DNA from: Bacillus sp. J37
GTDB taxonomy: Bacteria > Bacillota > Bacilli > Bacillales > Bacillaceae
Direction of reading: 5' to 3'
Length of the DNA: 64,000 nucleotides
NCBI RefSeq assembly: GCF_000518865.1
Contig: NZ_JAEK01000022.1
Location: 1 to 64,000, forward strand
The translations under genes and the position numbers were made by a program. The notes beneath the pieces were generated by a model. It was not told where the DNA came from. It saw only the letters and a list, made by a program, of their open reading frames with translations, and did no database searches. Below, piece by piece: positions 28,217 to 38,638 of the stretch; position 1 is the first letter of the stretch, and each line of letters opens with the position of its first letter.

Positions 28217-28867
28217 TTACACCTGATAAGTTGACGTGATTTTTCTTACATAGTTTTGTGTTTCTTTAAATGGAGGTATACCGCCATATTTTTCTACGTT
28301 TCCAGGTCCCGCATTATATGCTGCTAAAGCGAGGGAAACATCTCCATTGTATCGTGATAGCATTTGTTTTAAATATTTTGTTCCTCCGTCAACATTTTGG
28401 GCGGCATCTAACGGATTATCAACTCCAAGAGATCTTGCAGTTGCAGGCATAAGCTGCATCAAACCCATTGCTCCGGCATGGCTTTTGGCAGACGGATTAA
28501 AACCGGATTCCTGTTTAATGACAGCACGAATCAACTTCTCATCTACACCATACTTTTCGGCTGCTTTAGTAATGATTTCATCAATTGAGTTTGCCTGTAA
28601 AGGAGCGACCGATTGACTAGTAGGTGTCAATTGATCTACAACAGGGGAACTCATTAATGAAGTTATTGGCAAAGATGATAGTGTTGGTGTAACATTCTGT
28701 TGGACTGTCTCATTATTACTGCTAGTACCGCCTGATAAGAAGGATTTTAGTAGTTCTTGAAAATTCGTTTCAAAAGTGGAATTGCTTGACTGACCAGCAG
28801 TTTGATTAAAGCTTTGAAGTGCTTGCAGTTCAAGCATGGTTTTGTAATATTTCATTTTAATATCCAA
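28217..28867 (-). CDS. yjbJ: Lytic transglycosylase YjbJ
   Basis: A 216-residue SLT-family murein hydrolase. After a Ser/Thr/Asn-rich N-terminal linker comes the catalytic domain, about residues 95-216. [27 protein letters not shown] has the catalytic Glu, and [17 protein letters not shown] is the other signature. No signal peptide is visible, as in phage- and forespore-type SLT proteins. TTG start at 28867 has GAGG eight bases upstream; the next ATG (28855) is too far. Confidence 0.88.
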   Translation of the reverse strand: MDIKMKYYKTMLELQALQSFNQTAGQSSNSTFETNFQELLKSFLSGGTSSNNETVQQNVTPTLSSLPITSLMSSPVVDQLTPTSQSVAPLQANSIDEIITKAAEKYGVDEKLIRAVIKQESGFNPSAKSHAGAMGLMQLMPATARSLGVDNPLDAAQNVDGGTKYLKQMLSRYNGDVSLALAAYNAGPGNVEKYGGIPPFKETQNYVRKITSTYQV

Positions 28868-28872
28868 AAATG

Positions 28873-29457
28873 TTACCTCATCTCACTATATTTTTGCTCA
28901 TAAAAACGTCGAATTTTATTTTTTGTTTCGCGAATTGGAATATTTAGTTCTTCTAAAAGATCATGAAAAACCTTTTCACCTTCTTGTTCATCTGTTACTT
29001 CATATTCAAGTTCAAAGTCCTCTATATTTAAATATCGGCTATGATCGATCACAAGTAAACCATTTTTATAATTTATTTCTGCCCGTAATGTTGATAAAGT
29101 ACCAAAATAGGTTATGTCCGCTTTATTAATTCCAAAGCTTGTTAATCTCTCAGTAATTTGCCCATCCTCTAGGATCCCTGTTTCTATCATCTGCTGGGCT
29201 GCTTCTTTTGTAACGATTTGATGAGTCTCCAGTATGCCAACTTGTGCAGGCTCTTTTAATGTCATGACAAATTGATTCTGTTTTTTTCGAATTCGAAGAG
29301 CAGATCCACGTTCTTTTAAAGTAAACTGCGGGGTATCAAAATAATGATTTTCCTGTAAAAAAAATTGTTCATCCTTCAACTGAAATACTTCTTTTATGTT
29401 CATAAACTCATTGCGAGTTAATATGTTTTTAAATTCAATTTCTATTTCCTGTGACAT
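28873..29457 (-). CDS. yjbK: YjbK, CYTH-domain protein
   Basis: A 194-residue protein opening with E-I-E-I-E-F-K, the CYTH ExExK signature that binds triphosphates and divalent metal. The conserved [16 protein letters not shown] and [12 protein letters not shown] blocks are present. The family includes inorganic triphosphatases and thiamine triphosphatases; the substrate is not known. Five bases from yjbJ and in the same operon. Divergent from the yjbL-relQ operon. Confidence 0.9.
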   Translation of the reverse strand: MSQEIEIEFKNILTRNEFMNIKEVFQLKDEQFFLQENHYFDTPQFTLKERGSALRIRKKQNQFVMTLKEPAQVGILETHQIVTKEAAQQMIETGILEDGQITERLTSFGINKADITYFGTLSTLRAEINYKNGLLVIDHSRYLNIEDFELEYEVTDEQEGEKVFHDLLEELNIPIRETKNKIRRFYEQKYSEMR

Positions 29458-29611
29458 ATTGGTTTTACCTCACTAATCAAAGTATCAATGGGACCTCTGT
29501 AAAGTTAGGGTCCGCTTTTAATATTATCTCGAATTATTATAGTCTGCAATGTTATCATGTAACTTTTTAATATGGTAAAATAATCTTGGATTGTCATGGA
29601 AGGAGATTCGT

Positions 29612-29995
29612 ATGAATACTAGAATTGAATTAGTCGAAGCAAAAGTAGAAGATCATGTATTAATTTTGGAGCCGGCAGAAATTTCATCCGGATTAGAACA
29701 AAGTGATGTAAAGGCACAAGGACAGATGCTTGTTGATTCTGATCAATTGGCTTTTATTTATATATTGGAATCAGAGGATGAGTTTGTCTATGCAAGTCTT
29801 CCTCATCAAATATGGCCGCATTTAAAAGAAGCAATGGATAAAGAGTTTAAAGTTGCTATGAAATGGAATAACAAGCAGATTGAGCTTGAAAATTTAACAG
29901 AAGAATTACGTTATCTATTAGAAAACATTAAAGATAATGCAAATTACGGAGATGAAATGGAGAGCAAGGTAGTAGAACTTTTTTCTCTATCTTAA
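29612..29995 (+). CDS. yjbL: YjbL, conserved protein of unknown function
   Basis: A 127-residue acidic cytosolic protein: MNTRIELVEAKVEDHVLILEP ... DEMESKVVELFSLS. It starts at the ATG with GGAAGGAG upstream. Position before relQ is as in B. subtilis. Function unknown. Confidence 0.75.
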   Translation: MNTRIELVEAKVEDHVLILEPAEISSGLEQSDVKAQGQMLVDSDQLAFIYILESEDEFVYASLPHQIWPHLKEAMDKEFKVAMKWNNKQIELENLTEELRYLLENIKDNANYGDEMESKVVELFSLS

Positions 29996-30037
29996 AATGT
30001 AGTGGACAACAGGCGGTTGTGTTAGGGGGATACATAG

Positions 30038-30667
30038 ATGGAAGGTCAACAATGGAAAGCCTTTTTGGCTCCTTATAACCAGGCAGTGGAGGAATTAAAG
30101 GTTAAGTTAAGAGGCATTCGGTCACAATATGAGCTGGAACATTCGAATTCTCCGATCGAGTTTGTTACTGGCCGAGTGAAGCCTATTGCTAGTATTTTAG
30201 ATAAGGCTAAGCGGAAAAATATATCAATGGAAGATTTGGAAGAAGGCCTTCAAGATATCGCAGGGGTAAGGATGATGTGTCAGTTTGTTGATGATATTCG
30301 ATTTGTTGTAAATATGTTGAAAAATCGAAACGACCTGGAAATCATTGAGGAACGAGACTATATTACAAATCAAAAAGACAGTGGTTACAGATCATATCAC
30401 CTTGTTGCACGATACCCGGTACAAACCATTGCAGGTGAAAAAAAACTGTTGGTTGAAATTCAGATTCGGACGTTATCAATGAATTTTTGGGCAACGATTG
30501 AACACTCACTAAATTATAAATATAGTGGAAACATTCCGGACAATATCAAAGTCCGCTTAAAACGAGCTGCTGAAGCTGCTTATTCACTAGATGAAGAAAT
30601 GTCCCAGATAAGAGGAGAAATCCAAGAAGCCCAAGCTATTTTCTCAAGAAAGACCGATAAAAATTAA
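30038..30667 (+). CDS. relQ: RelQ, small alarmone synthetase (SAS1)
   Basis: A 209-residue GTP pyrophosphokinase with only the synthetase domain. It includes [48 protein letters not shown] and the [20 protein letters not shown] substrate block. It makes (p)ppGpp without a hydrolase domain; RelQ forms a tetramer. First of the relQ-nadK-rluD set, as in B. subtilis. Confidence 0.95.
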   Translation: MEGQQWKAFLAPYNQAVEELKVKLRGIRSQYELEHSNSPIEFVTGRVKPIASILDKAKRKNISMEDLEEGLQDIAGVRMMCQFVDDIRFVVNMLKNRNDLEIIEERDYITNQKDSGYRSYHLVARYPVQTIAGEKKLLVEIQIRTLSMNFWATIEHSLNYKYSGNIPDNIKVRLKRAAEAAYSLDEEMSQIRGEIQEAQAIFSRKTDKN

Positions 30668-30716
30668 GCTGAACACTAGCCTTATTATGAAAATAAACAA
30701 TAAAGGGGTAGTATCT

Positions 30717-31520
30717 ATGAAATTTGCTATTTCATCAAAGGGTGATCCAATTTCAAACTCAATTATGCAAAAAATGAAAACCTATTTACTTGATTTTCAG
30801 TTGGAATATGATGAGGAATGTCCGGATATCGTGATTTCAGTTGGAGGGGATGGAACGCTATTGTATGCATTTCATCGCTACAAAAGTAGACTGGACAAAA
30901 CCGCCTTTATTGGAGTACATACCGGTCACTTAGGATTTTACGCTGATTGGGTACCTGAAGAAATTGAAAAGCTTGTGATTGCCATTGCAAAAACACCTTA
31001 CCAGGTTGTTGAATATCCAATCTTAGAGGTTATTGTCCGTCATAATGATGGTGGCAGGGAGGCAAGGTATTTGGCTCTCAATGAATGTACGGTGAAAAGT
31101 ATTGAAGGAACATTGGTTATGAACGTTGAGATTAAAGGCCAAATGTTTGAAACCTTTAGAGGTGACGGATTATGTATATCAACACCGTCAGGAAGTACCG
31201 CTTATAATAAAGCACTTGGTGGAGCGATTTTACATCCTTCTTTACGAGCGATTCAATTGGCTGAAATGGCATCTATAAATAACAGAGTCTTTCGAACAAT
31301 TGGATCCCCATTAATTTTACCTGAGCATCATACCTGTATGCTGAAGCCGGTAAATGATGTTGATTTTCAGGTTACGATTGACCACCTCACCTTGCTGCAT
31401 AAAGACGTAAAGTCCATTCAATGTAGAGTGGCCCATGAAAATGTCCGATTTGCACGATTTAAGCCGTTTCCATTTTGGAATCGTGTACGAGATTCATTTG
31501 TGGGAAATACAGAAAAATAA
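30717..31520 (+). CDS. nadK: NAD kinase (PpnKA/NadF)
   Basis: A 267-residue enzyme phosphorylating NAD to NADP. The GGDGT motif in [14 protein letters not shown] is near residue 45, NECTVKS near 122 and [21 protein letters not shown] near 148. Start ATG 30717 follows AAGGGGTAG. The stop TAA shares its last A with the rluD start. Confidence 0.95.
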   Translation: MKFAISSKGDPISNSIMQKMKTYLLDFQLEYDEECPDIVISVGGDGTLLYAFHRYKSRLDKTAFIGVHTGHLGFYADWVPEEIEKLVIAIAKTPYQVVEYPILEVIVRHNDGGREARYLALNECTVKSIEGTLVMNVEIKGQMFETFRGDGLCISTPSGSTAYNKALGGAILHPSLRAIQLAEMASINNRVFRTIGSPLILPEHHTCMLKPVNDVDFQVTIDHLTLLHKDVKSIQCRVAHENVRFARFKPFPFWNRVRDSFVGNTEK

Positions 31521-32410
31521 TGGACAGAGCGTTTCACCTGAAGTGGACCATTCGCAAGGAAGAAGATGGTATGCTCATCTATGACTTTGTGAAAGCAAAG
31601 CAAATCTCTAAACGTGCTTTAACAGATATTAAATTTAATGGTGGCGACATATTAGTTAACTCTGAACATGTAACTGTTAGGCATAAGGTAAAAGAAGGAG
31701 ATGTCCTAACCATCATCTTCCCCAAGGAAGAAAGAGGTTCAGGCTTACAGGCAGACAAAGTACCATTTACCATTGTTTATGAAGATCAACATTGTTTAGT
31801 GATTAATAAACCGCCATATGTTCCGTCTATCCCGTCCCGGGAGCATACAAAAGGAACATTGGCGAATGGATTAATTGATTATTATGAAAAACATCACATA
31901 GCTTCGACCGTTCACATTGTGAATCGATTAGATAAAGATACATCAGGACTTATGCTTGTTGCAAAGCACCGATTTGCTCACTCTTTATTTTCTACTCAAC
32001 AAAAAACCAAGCAAATCCATCGCACGTACAAAGCGGTCGTGCATGGTGTATTGAATCTGGATCAGGGAACGATAACAGCTCCGATTGGCCGAAAAAAAGA
32101 TAGTATTATCGAGAGAGAAGTTTGTGAAGATGGACAAGTGGCAGTTACTCATTATGAGGTCATTCAACGACTCGAAGATAAAACACTTGTAAAGCTTATC
32201 CTTGAAACTGGCAGAACTCATCAAATCCGTGTGCACATGTCTTCACTAGGACACCCCTTATGTGGAGATCAATTATACGGTGGAAACGAAAATGAGATCA
32301 AAAGACAGGCCCTTCATAGTTCACAGCTGTCATTTTGGCATCCTTTGTTGGAAAAGCAATTAACATTTGAGGCGGAAATGCCTGAGGATATGAGTGAATT
32401 ACTTAGTTAG
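31520..32410 (+). CDS. rluD: RluA/RluD-type pseudouridine synthase YjbO
   Basis: A 296-residue RNA pseudouridine synthase. An N-terminal S4-like part (SKRALTDIKFNGGDILVNS) precedes the catalytic domain with the invariant Asp in NRLDKDTSGLMLVAKH. TGRTHQIRVHMSSLGHPLCGD is also conserved. The rRNA or tRNA site modified cannot be read from sequence. One-base overlap with nadK shows coupling. Confidence 0.9.
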   Translation: MDRAFHLKWTIRKEEDGMLIYDFVKAKQISKRALTDIKFNGGDILVNSEHVTVRHKVKEGDVLTIIFPKEERGSGLQADKVPFTIVYEDQHCLVINKPPYVPSIPSREHTKGTLANGLIDYYEKHHIASTVHIVNRLDKDTSGLMLVAKHRFAHSLFSTQQKTKQIHRTYKAVVHGVLNLDQGTITAPIGRKKDSIIEREVCEDGQVAVTHYEVIQRLEDKTLVKLILETGRTHQIRVHMSSLGHPLCGDQLYGGNENEIKRQALHSSQLSFWHPLLEKQLTFEAEMPEDMSELLS

Positions 32411-32437
32411 CCCTACTACATCATTAGTAGGGCCTTT
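32410..32437. terminator. Terminator between rluD and prpE
   Basis: GCCCTACT pairs with AGTAGGGC around ACATCATT; T run short. Confidence 0.7.
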
Positions 32438-32458
32438 GATAGTGAATTGACACATCCA

Positions 32459-33193
32459 TCATTTTTCCCTGAATCTTGTTTCATCATATGGCAGGCTGGA
32501 TGGGACTGAAATAAGTTCTTCCTCCGGGTAACGGAAGGCGGTGAGTTTATTACCAAAAACGGCTCCTGTATCGATATTAATTGTACGGTTTATCCGTCTG
32601 GGTTCTTTAATTGGTGTATGGCCATATACAATCATTGGTTTCCCTTGGTAATGCTGAGCCCAATCGCGCCGTACAGGCGTTCCATCCGGATTTTTCTTAC
32701 CGGTGATATCTCCATATAACACAAAGGTTTTGACAGCATTGGTGTTCTTTCCTATATAATCTTCACGAATGCCTGCGTGGGCAACAATCAATTTGCCATT
32801 ATCGAGAATCTGATATAAATGAGAAGATTCGTATAACCACATAAATTTTGCCTTCACATCAGCTTGCTCATTGGTTGCTAACTGTTCATATTCTGCAACA
32901 GTGGTTTCAAGTCCATGAGTGATTTGGACTTTATTACCTAAAAAGAAGCGATAAAGCTTATTACAATGATTACCAGGTGAGTAGTGGGCATGATTTTCTT
33001 TTACAAGCTTATATACAATATGAATAACCTCAATAGAATTTGGCCCGCGATCTGTTAAATCTCCCACAAAAGAAAGCTTTCGTCCTTCAGGATGAACAGG
33101 CATACCAGATTCCCAATCATATCCCAATTTCTTCGTTAACTCTTCAAACTCTGCATAACATCCGTGTATATCACCGATCACATCGATTTTCAT
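32459..33193 (-). CDS. prpE: PrpE, bis(5'-nucleosyl)-tetraphosphatase / protein phosphatase
   Basis: A 244-residue PPP-family metallophosphatase. Motifs [23 protein letters not shown] and AHAG, which carry the metal ligands, occur in order. In B. subtilis PrpE has Ap4A hydrolase and phosphatase activity and affects spore germination. ATG at 33193 is set by GAGGTGTCTACAT upstream; the longer frame is not supported. Confidence 0.92.
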   Translation of the reverse strand: MKIDVIGDIHGCYAEFEELTKKLGYDWESGMPVHPEGRKLSFVGDLTDRGPNSIEVIHIVYKLVKENHAHYSPGNHCNKLYRFFLGNKVQITHGLETTVAEYEQLATNEQADVKAKFMWLYESSHLYQILDNGKLIVAHAGIREDYIGKNTNAVKTFVLYGDITGKKNPDGTPVRRDWAQHYQGKPMIVYGHTPIKEPRRINRTINIDTGAVFGNKLTAFRYPEEELISVPSSLPYDETRFREK

Positions 33194-33227
33194 ATGTAGA
33201 CACCTCACATCATTGTTTTGCTAGTAA

Positions 33228-33256
33228 TAAAAAGGGTACTCTAGAAATAGAGTACC
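33228..33256 (-). terminator. Terminator of the rodA-like gene
   Basis: On the minus strand GGTACTCTA / TAGAGTACCC followed by TTTTTATT. Confidence 0.75.
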
Positions 33257-33263
33257 ACTTGTC

Positions 33264-34439
33264 TTAATCAAACATGTATTTTCTTGTACGAGACCTGACA
33301 TTTAATACAATACCGATTGCGACCATATATGTTGCCAGTGAGCTACCGCCATAGCTAACAAATGGTAATGGTAAGCCGGTAATCGGAAGAAGTCCGATTG
33401 TCATGCCGATGTTTTGGAATACTTGAAATGTAATCATACCGATAACACCAGTACATAAATAGCTGCCAAATGGATCATTGCTTTCCAGAGAAATGTGAAT
33501 CATTCTGTAAATAAGTAAAAAGAACAACGATACAACGATACTGCCGCCAATAAATCCAAATTGCTCAGAAATAATCGCAAAGATAAAGTCAGTATGGGCC
33601 TCAGGTAAATAAACTTCTAAATTATTATATCCTTTTCCATGTAGTTCTCCCGACCCGATAGCGAGAAGTGATTTTACAAGCTGGAAACCTTGTTCACCTG
33701 AATATTCATAAGGATTTAACCAACCATAAAATCGGTCCAATTGATAAGATTGACCACCTAGAATGTATTTTAAAAGGATATCAGGGTATTTAAAAAATAG
33801 AATAAGAAATGTACCAACACCCACTACAAACGTAATAACAGCCGGCAGAATAATCCGCCACTTAATGCCTGAAATTAGCAGTAAAGATGCAATAATTACA
33901 CAAAATACCATTGTCATCCCCATATCCGGTTGTCTAATTAACAATAGAATAGGAGGGCCGGCAACAGCAGCTACTTTTCCTATTAGAAGAAAATCATCTG
34001 TTGTTGTATTTTGTGGATACTTCTCTCTGTGGTCAGCAACGACCTTACTTAAGACGATAATAATGATAATTTTCATTAATTCTGAGGGCTGAAAATTACC
34101 AAGTGGTCCAAGTTTATACCAGGCTGTTGCTCCTTTAATGGTTTGAACGATTCCTTCAGGTAATATTTCTAAACCAAGTAATAGTAAAAAGCCAAAACCA
34201 TATAAATACCAAGCAAGCTGTCTAAACCGATCATAGTCGATGAGCATTGTCACTGCAATGGCAACTGCACCAATAATGTACCACTGAATTTGTTTCATCG
34301 AAAAATTGATGCTTTGCAGGGTTGCGGGTAATGTTGATTCAGCACTATTAATTGCGACTGAACTAACAATCGCTAATAAAAATAATATAAAAATTAACGT
34401 ATAATCTATTTGTTGTTGAGGGGATTTATCATTTGTCAT
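33264..34439 (-). CDS. RodA/FtsW/SpoVE-family glycosyltransferase
   Basis: A 391-residue SEDS protein with about ten membrane helices. Family marks include GATAWYKLGPLGNFQPSELMK near residues 103-122, the large external loop with PEAHTDFIFAIISEQFGF, and GLPLPFVSYGGSSL near the end. SEDS proteins polymerise peptidoglycan. RodA is closer than FtsW by overall look, but which paralogue it is was not tested. Not present here in B. subtilis. Confidence 0.9.
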   Translation of the reverse strand: MTNDKSPQQQIDYTLIFILFLLAIVSSVAINSAESTLPATLQSINFSMKQIQWYIIGAVAIAVTMLIDYDRFRQLAWYLYGFGFLLLLGLEILPEGIVQTIKGATAWYKLGPLGNFQPSELMKIIIIIVLSKVVADHREKYPQNTTTDDFLLIGKVAAVAGPPILLLIRQPDMGMTMVFCVIIASLLLISGIKWRIILPAVITFVVGVGTFLILFFKYPDILLKYILGGQSYQLDRFYGWLNPYEYSGEQGFQLVKSLLAIGSGELHGKGYNNLEVYLPEAHTDFIFAIISEQFGFIGGSIVVSLFFLLIYRMIHISLESNDPFGSYLCTGVIGMITFQVFQNIGMTIGLLPITGLPLPFVSYGGSSLATYMVAIGIVLNVRSRTRKYMFD

Positions 34440-34780
34440 AGCCGATCCCTTTCTAAAATCATTAAACTTGAAAAACAGTCCATCTTCATTGTATCATGTA
34501 CAATCTTAAAGGATTGTGAAAGATTTGCAAAGAATCCTTTTTAAAAAGATGTGGAATGTACAATTTTTTGTTATGCTGCAGGTCAGTCCACTTTTCAGAA
34601 ATGTTTCATTTGTGTAAATAGTCGTCAACTTATTGATTCATCATTTGTATATAGAATATTATAGTTATTATGGACAGAAGCACAATATGTAGAAGGATAT
34701 AAGTTTTTGTCGAACGCATGAAATATTTTTCCATATAAATATAAACGATCCAATCGATCAAAAGAGAGGAGGAACAACTT
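34440..34780. other. Divergent intergenic region rodA-like / mgtE
   Basis: About 340 bases without an ORF. It contains a hairpin near 34507-34545 (AAAGGATT / AATCCTTTTT). No M-box magnesium riboswitch signature was found before mgtE. The mgtE ribosome site is GAGAGGAGGAAC. Confidence 0.5.
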
Positions 34781-36148
34781 ATGTCAGAAATAAAAGAACA
34801 GACAGAACATGAAGTGGAAGCACTTCTAACCAGTTTGTCAAATAAAAATATGGATGAATTCCGTTCCATTTTTTTAGAGCAACATCCATATGACCAAGCA
34901 AATATATTTATTAAACTTGATCTTGATCAACGAAATACAGTATATCAATATCTTTCTCCTGAAGAAATGGCTGCATTGTTTGAAAACATTGAGGATGAAG
35001 ACGGTCAATATGAAACCTATTTATCTGAAATGGATCCCACATTTGCGGCACAAATGCTTGCCCAGATGTATGCGGATGATGCAGTCGACGTATTGAATGA
35101 ATTAGATAAAGATCAGGTTGCAAGCTATTTAACGATTATGGATGATGATGCAGCTGAAGAAATTCGTGAGTTGCTTCATTATGAAGAATATACTGCAGGT
35201 AGTATTATGACGACTGAGTATATCTCCATTCATGCCCATCAAACCGTTCGCTCTGCCATGCAAATATTGAAGCAGGAAGCACCGAATGCAGAAACCATTT
35301 ATTATGTGTTTGTCATCGATGAAGATGAGAAGCTGGCAGGAGTTATATCGTTAAGAGATCTGATTATAAGCGATTCAGATACAATGATTTCAGAGATTAT
35401 GAGTGAGAGGGTATATTCTGTAAGTGTTGCTGAGGATCAAGAAGAAGTCGCAAGGAAAATGAAGGACTATAACTTTTTAGCTCTTCCAGTTGTTGATTTT
35501 CAAAATCATTTATTAGGAATCATCACCGTTGATGATATCGTTGATGTTATTGATGAAGAGGCTAGTGATGACTATTCAAAATTAGCCGCTGTTTCCGATG
35601 TTGGATCAACAGATCGAAACCCGTTTTCAGCAGCTAAAAAAAGGCTGCCATGGCTGATTATCTTATTATTCTTAGGGATGTTTACGGCAAGTTTAATTGG
35701 ACGCTTTGAAGAAACTCTAGACAAAGTTGCTATTTTAGCTGTTTTCATTCCATTAATTGCGGGAATGGCAGGCAACACGGGGACACAGGCTTTAGCGGTT
35801 GCTGTTAGAAGAATTTCATTAGGAGACACTGAAGATCAAAGTTTAAGCAAAATGGTACTCAAGGAAGCTGGAACCGGACTCATTACAGGAACAATATGTG
35901 GAATTGTTGTTGCTCTAACTGTCTTTATTTGGAAAGGGACACTTTTTCTAGGAATATTAGTAGGTATGTCTATTTTGGCTACATTAACAGTTGCGACTAT
36001 TTCAGGAGCATTCATTCCACTAATCATGCACAAACTAAAGGTTGACCCTGCTGTTGCATCAGGCCCTTTTATTACAACGATTAATGATATTATTAGTATT
36101 TTAATTTATTTTGGAATGGCTACATTGTTTATGCAATATTTGATTTAA
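34781..36148 (+). CDS. mgtE: Magnesium transporter MgtE
   Basis: A 455-residue Mg2+ channel. An acidic N-terminal helical domain (about 1-135) is followed by two CBS domains (about 140-265) and five membrane helices (from about 290). PLIAGMAGNTGTQALAVAVRR and the helix with GPFITTINDIISILIYFG hold the pore aspartates. Start follows a strong GAGAGGAGG. The cytosolic domains close the pore at high Mg2+. Confidence 0.95.
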   Translation: MSEIKEQTEHEVEALLTSLSNKNMDEFRSIFLEQHPYDQANIFIKLDLDQRNTVYQYLSPEEMAALFENIEDEDGQYETYLSEMDPTFAAQMLAQMYADDAVDVLNELDKDQVASYLTIMDDDAAEEIRELLHYEEYTAGSIMTTEYISIHAHQTVRSAMQILKQEAPNAETIYYVFVIDEDEKLAGVISLRDLIISDSDTMISEIMSERVYSVSVAEDQEEVARKMKDYNFLALPVVDFQNHLLGIITVDDIVDVIDEEASDDYSKLAAVSDVGSTDRNPFSAAKKRLPWLIILLFLGMFTASLIGRFEETLDKVAILAVFIPLIAGMAGNTGTQALAVAVRRISLGDTEDQSLSKMVLKEAGTGLITGTICGIVVALTVFIWKGTLFLGILVGMSILATLTVATISGAFIPLIMHKLKVDPAVASGPFITTINDIISILIYFGMATLFMQYLI

Positions 36149-36307
36149 AAACAAGCAAGCATATTAATACAATTGAAAATTAAATTTGTATATGATAGGT
36201 ACTAGAATTATCTTAAAGAAAAATGATGAGGTTGAATGCAAAAATACGAGTATCGTTATTTCTGCATTCAACATTTCAATAATAGAAAAAAAAGAAGGAG
36301 GGATAGG

Positions 36308-38155
36308 ATGCACGGAGCTTCTGTAACTTCATTAGTTATTGTTATTCTCGCAGCCTTTTTAACCCCAATTTTACTCCACCGTTTAAAGTTAAATTTTATG
36401 CCTGTTGTGGTAGCCGAGATTATCATCGGGTTATTTATTGGAAAAAGCGGCTTCAATATTGTTCACGAGGATATGTGGTTGGAGACACTATCAATGCTGG
36501 GCTTTATCTTCCTTATGTTTCTAAGTGGGCTTGAAATCGACTTTACAGCATTTGCGGGAGGGAAGAAGAAAGAAAAGCTTCCTTCAGGGAAAAATGCTCC
36601 AAATACATTCTTAGTTTCAACAATTATTTTTGTGGGGATATTTGCCTTATCATTATTACTTTCTTACATATTTGTATGGATCGGTTTAATGGACAATGCA
36701 TTCCTCATGACATTGATTATTTCAACCATTTCGCTGGGTGTAGTTGTTCCTACTTTAAAAGATGCCGGCATTATGAAATCCAACATTGGTCAAATTATTT
36801 TGCTGGTCGCTGTTATTGCAGATTTAGTGACAATGATTTTACTTGCTGTTTTTGCTTCTATATATGGAGGAGGAGAAAGCAATACATGGCTGCTACTCAT
36901 TCTGTTTGGAGCAGGTGTTGCGCTCTACTTCTTAGGGAAAACGTTTATGAATCGATCGTTCATTGAAACCATGTCAAAGGGAACCATTCAAATTGGGACT
37001 CGTGCTGTTTTCACTTTAATCATTTTATTAGTGGCAATCTCAGAGACTATAGGGGCAGAAAATATCCTTGGAGCCTTTTTAGCAGGGGTATTAGTATCAC
37101 TCCTATCTCCTAACAAAGAAATGGTTCAAAAACTTGATTCGTTTGGATATGGTTTCCTCATTCCGATTTTCTTTGTAATGGTTGGAGTCGATTTAGATAT
37201 ATGGGCATTATTCCAAGATCCTAAAATTTTCATTTTAATCCCATTATTGTTTATCGCTTTACTAATTTCTAAAATTGTACCCGTGTTGTATTTGAAAAAA
37301 TGGTATGACATGAAAACCACTTTAGCTTCTGGGTTCTTGTTAACATCAACATTATCCTTAGTTATTGCAGCAGCGACAATCGGGGAAAGGATGGAAATCA
37401 TTACATCTCAAATGTCAGGAGCCTTGATTTTAGTTGCTGTTATTACGAGTATTGTGACACCTATATTCTTTAAAAAGCTATTCCCTAAAACGGAAGCAGA
37501 GCCTACAAAAATTAAAGTGGCATTTATTGGTGCAAACCAAATGACATTACCTGTAACAAGGGAATTAAATCCAGATCTTTATGAAACAACGGTTTATCAT
37601 ATTCAACAAGACAAAATTGATAAGCAAATAGCTGAATCCTTATTCGAAATTAAAGAAATTAGTGAGTTTCAGGTTGATGCTTTAAAAGAACAGAATGCAT
37701 TTGATGTTGATATGATCGTTGTGGCAACTGGGGATGAACAGAAAAATGCTGCAATTGCCCTGTACGCCAAAGGAGAACAAGTTAATCGGGTCATAGCAAG
37801 CGTCGGTTCACCAGACTTAGCAAGTAAGTTAAAAGATGAAGAAATTGATATCTTCTCAACACTACTCTCTACGAATACAGTACTGCGTGCTTTAATTGAA
37901 GCGCCAAGTGTGATGAGAATATTAACAAACTCAGAAACAACTCTTTACCAAATCAATTTAAACAATCCTAAATACGATGATATTTTATTACGTAACTTTC
38001 CGTTTACAGGTGATATCATTTTCGTAAGAATTTTCAGAGGGAAAGATTCCATTGTCCCTCACGGCGATACAGACCTTAAACTAGGCGACCGCCTCATCGT
38101 CACAGGCTCAAGAGAATATGTGAATGAACTTAAACAGGAGCTTGAGTTAGTCTGA
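36308..38155 (+). CDS. yjbQ: KefB-type monovalent cation:proton antiporter (YjbQ)
   Basis: A 615-residue CPA2 antiporter. About 12 helices cover residues 1-395. The cytosolic RCK_N part follows (KVAFIGANQMTLPVTREL, FDVDMIVVATGDEQKN), then an RCK_C-like end (DTDLKLGDRLIVTGSREYV). It probably exchanges K+ or Na+ for H+. ATG 36308 is set by AAGGAGGGATAGG; a 24-codon longer frame is rejected. Confidence 0.9.
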   Translation: MHGASVTSLVIVILAAFLTPILLHRLKLNFMPVVVAEIIIGLFIGKSGFNIVHEDMWLETLSMLGFIFLMFLSGLEIDFTAFAGGKKKEKLPSGKNAPNTFLVSTIIFVGIFALSLLLSYIFVWIGLMDNAFLMTLIISTISLGVVVPTLKDAGIMKSNIGQIILLVAVIADLVTMILLAVFASIYGGGESNTWLLLILFGAGVALYFLGKTFMNRSFIETMSKGTIQIGTRAVFTLIILLVAISETIGAENILGAFLAGVLVSLLSPNKEMVQKLDSFGYGFLIPIFFVMVGVDLDIWALFQDPKIFILIPLLFIALLISKIVPVLYLKKWYDMKTTLASGFLLTSTLSLVIAAATIGERMEIITSQMSGALILVAVITSIVTPIFFKKLFPKTEAEPTKIKVAFIGANQMTLPVTRELNPDLYETTVYHIQQDKIDKQIAESLFEIKEISEFQVDALKEQNAFDVDMIVVATGDEQKNAAIALYAKGEQVNRVIASVGSPDLASKLKDEEIDIFSTLLSTNTVLRALIEAPSVMRILTNSETTLYQINLNNPKYDDILLRNFPFTGDIIFVRIFRGKDSIVPHGDTDLKLGDRLIVTGSREYVNELKQELELV

Positions 38156-38206
38156 TTCTTATATATAAAAAATTACTTATCATGATTCTATAACAAAACT
38201 AATTAG

Positions 38207-38334
38207 GTTGATTGAAGCGGAAGGTATGAGACTCCAGTGGGAATAGCGTGACAGGTGAGATCCCACAGGCTCGTGCGCCGAGGAAGCTCACCGCACGCCC
38301 CACGGAAAGCGATCATCCTGGAACTTCAATCAAT
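38207..38334 (-). repeat. Family-B palindromic repeat, copy 2
   Basis: Opposite orientation to the copies at 16948 and 46934: GTTGATTGAAGCGGAAGG on the left and CTGGAACTTCAATCAA on the right, with CACCGCACGCCCCACGG. It lies between yjbQ and the thiamine operon promoter. Confidence 0.85.
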
Positions 38335-38397
38335 CACACGATAATAAGTGAATAGCACAAAGTTTACCGAAAACAAGGATGATAAAAAAATAATTTC

Positions 38398-38425
38398 TTG
38401 AAAGTTCGCACACATTTGGTATGAT
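38398..38425 (+). promoter_or_regulatory. Promoter of the thiamine operon
   Basis: TTGAAA (38398-38403), 16-bp spacer, TATGAT (38420-38425), placed 30 bases before the TPP riboswitch. Confidence 0.65.
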
Positions 38426-38452
38426 AATAGTAATTAACAAATAAATATTGGC

Positions 38453-38556
38453 AATCAACCGCTAGGGGAGCCCTATACAATGGGCTGAGATTAAAGTGAT
38501 TCTTTAAGACCCTTATAACCTGATCTGGTTCATACCAGCGTAGGGAAGTGGATTAC
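38453..38556 (+). promoter_or_regulatory. TPP riboswitch (THI-box)
   Basis: Classic sequence blocks: GCTAGGGGAGCC, GGGCTGAGA, ACCCTTATAACCTGATCTGG and TACCAGCGTAGGGAAGTGG. The following terminator hairpin at 38577-38611 indicates transcription control: TPP binding should stop expression of tenI-thiOSGFD. Confidence 0.96.
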
Positions 38557-38576
38557 AGCATGATATATAAATGTAT

Positions 38577-38611
38577 GTAAAACCACTTTTCTATAGAAAA
38601 GTGGTTTTTTT
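38577..38611 (+). terminator. Riboswitch-linked terminator
   Basis: AAACCACTTTTC / GAAAAGTGGTTT around TATA, followed by T run; the expression platform of the TPP switch. Confidence 0.88.
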
Positions 38612-38638
38612 ATTTGCCATAAGAACTAGGTGATCGTA

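Noticed and set aside
34440-34780. M-box (Mg2+) riboswitch before mgtE
   Set aside because: No conserved M-box blocks could be found in the leader.
36236-36307. 24-codon extension of yjbQ
   Set aside because: GAAGGAGGGATAGG precisely serves the ATG at 36308; the extension is basic and unlike the family.
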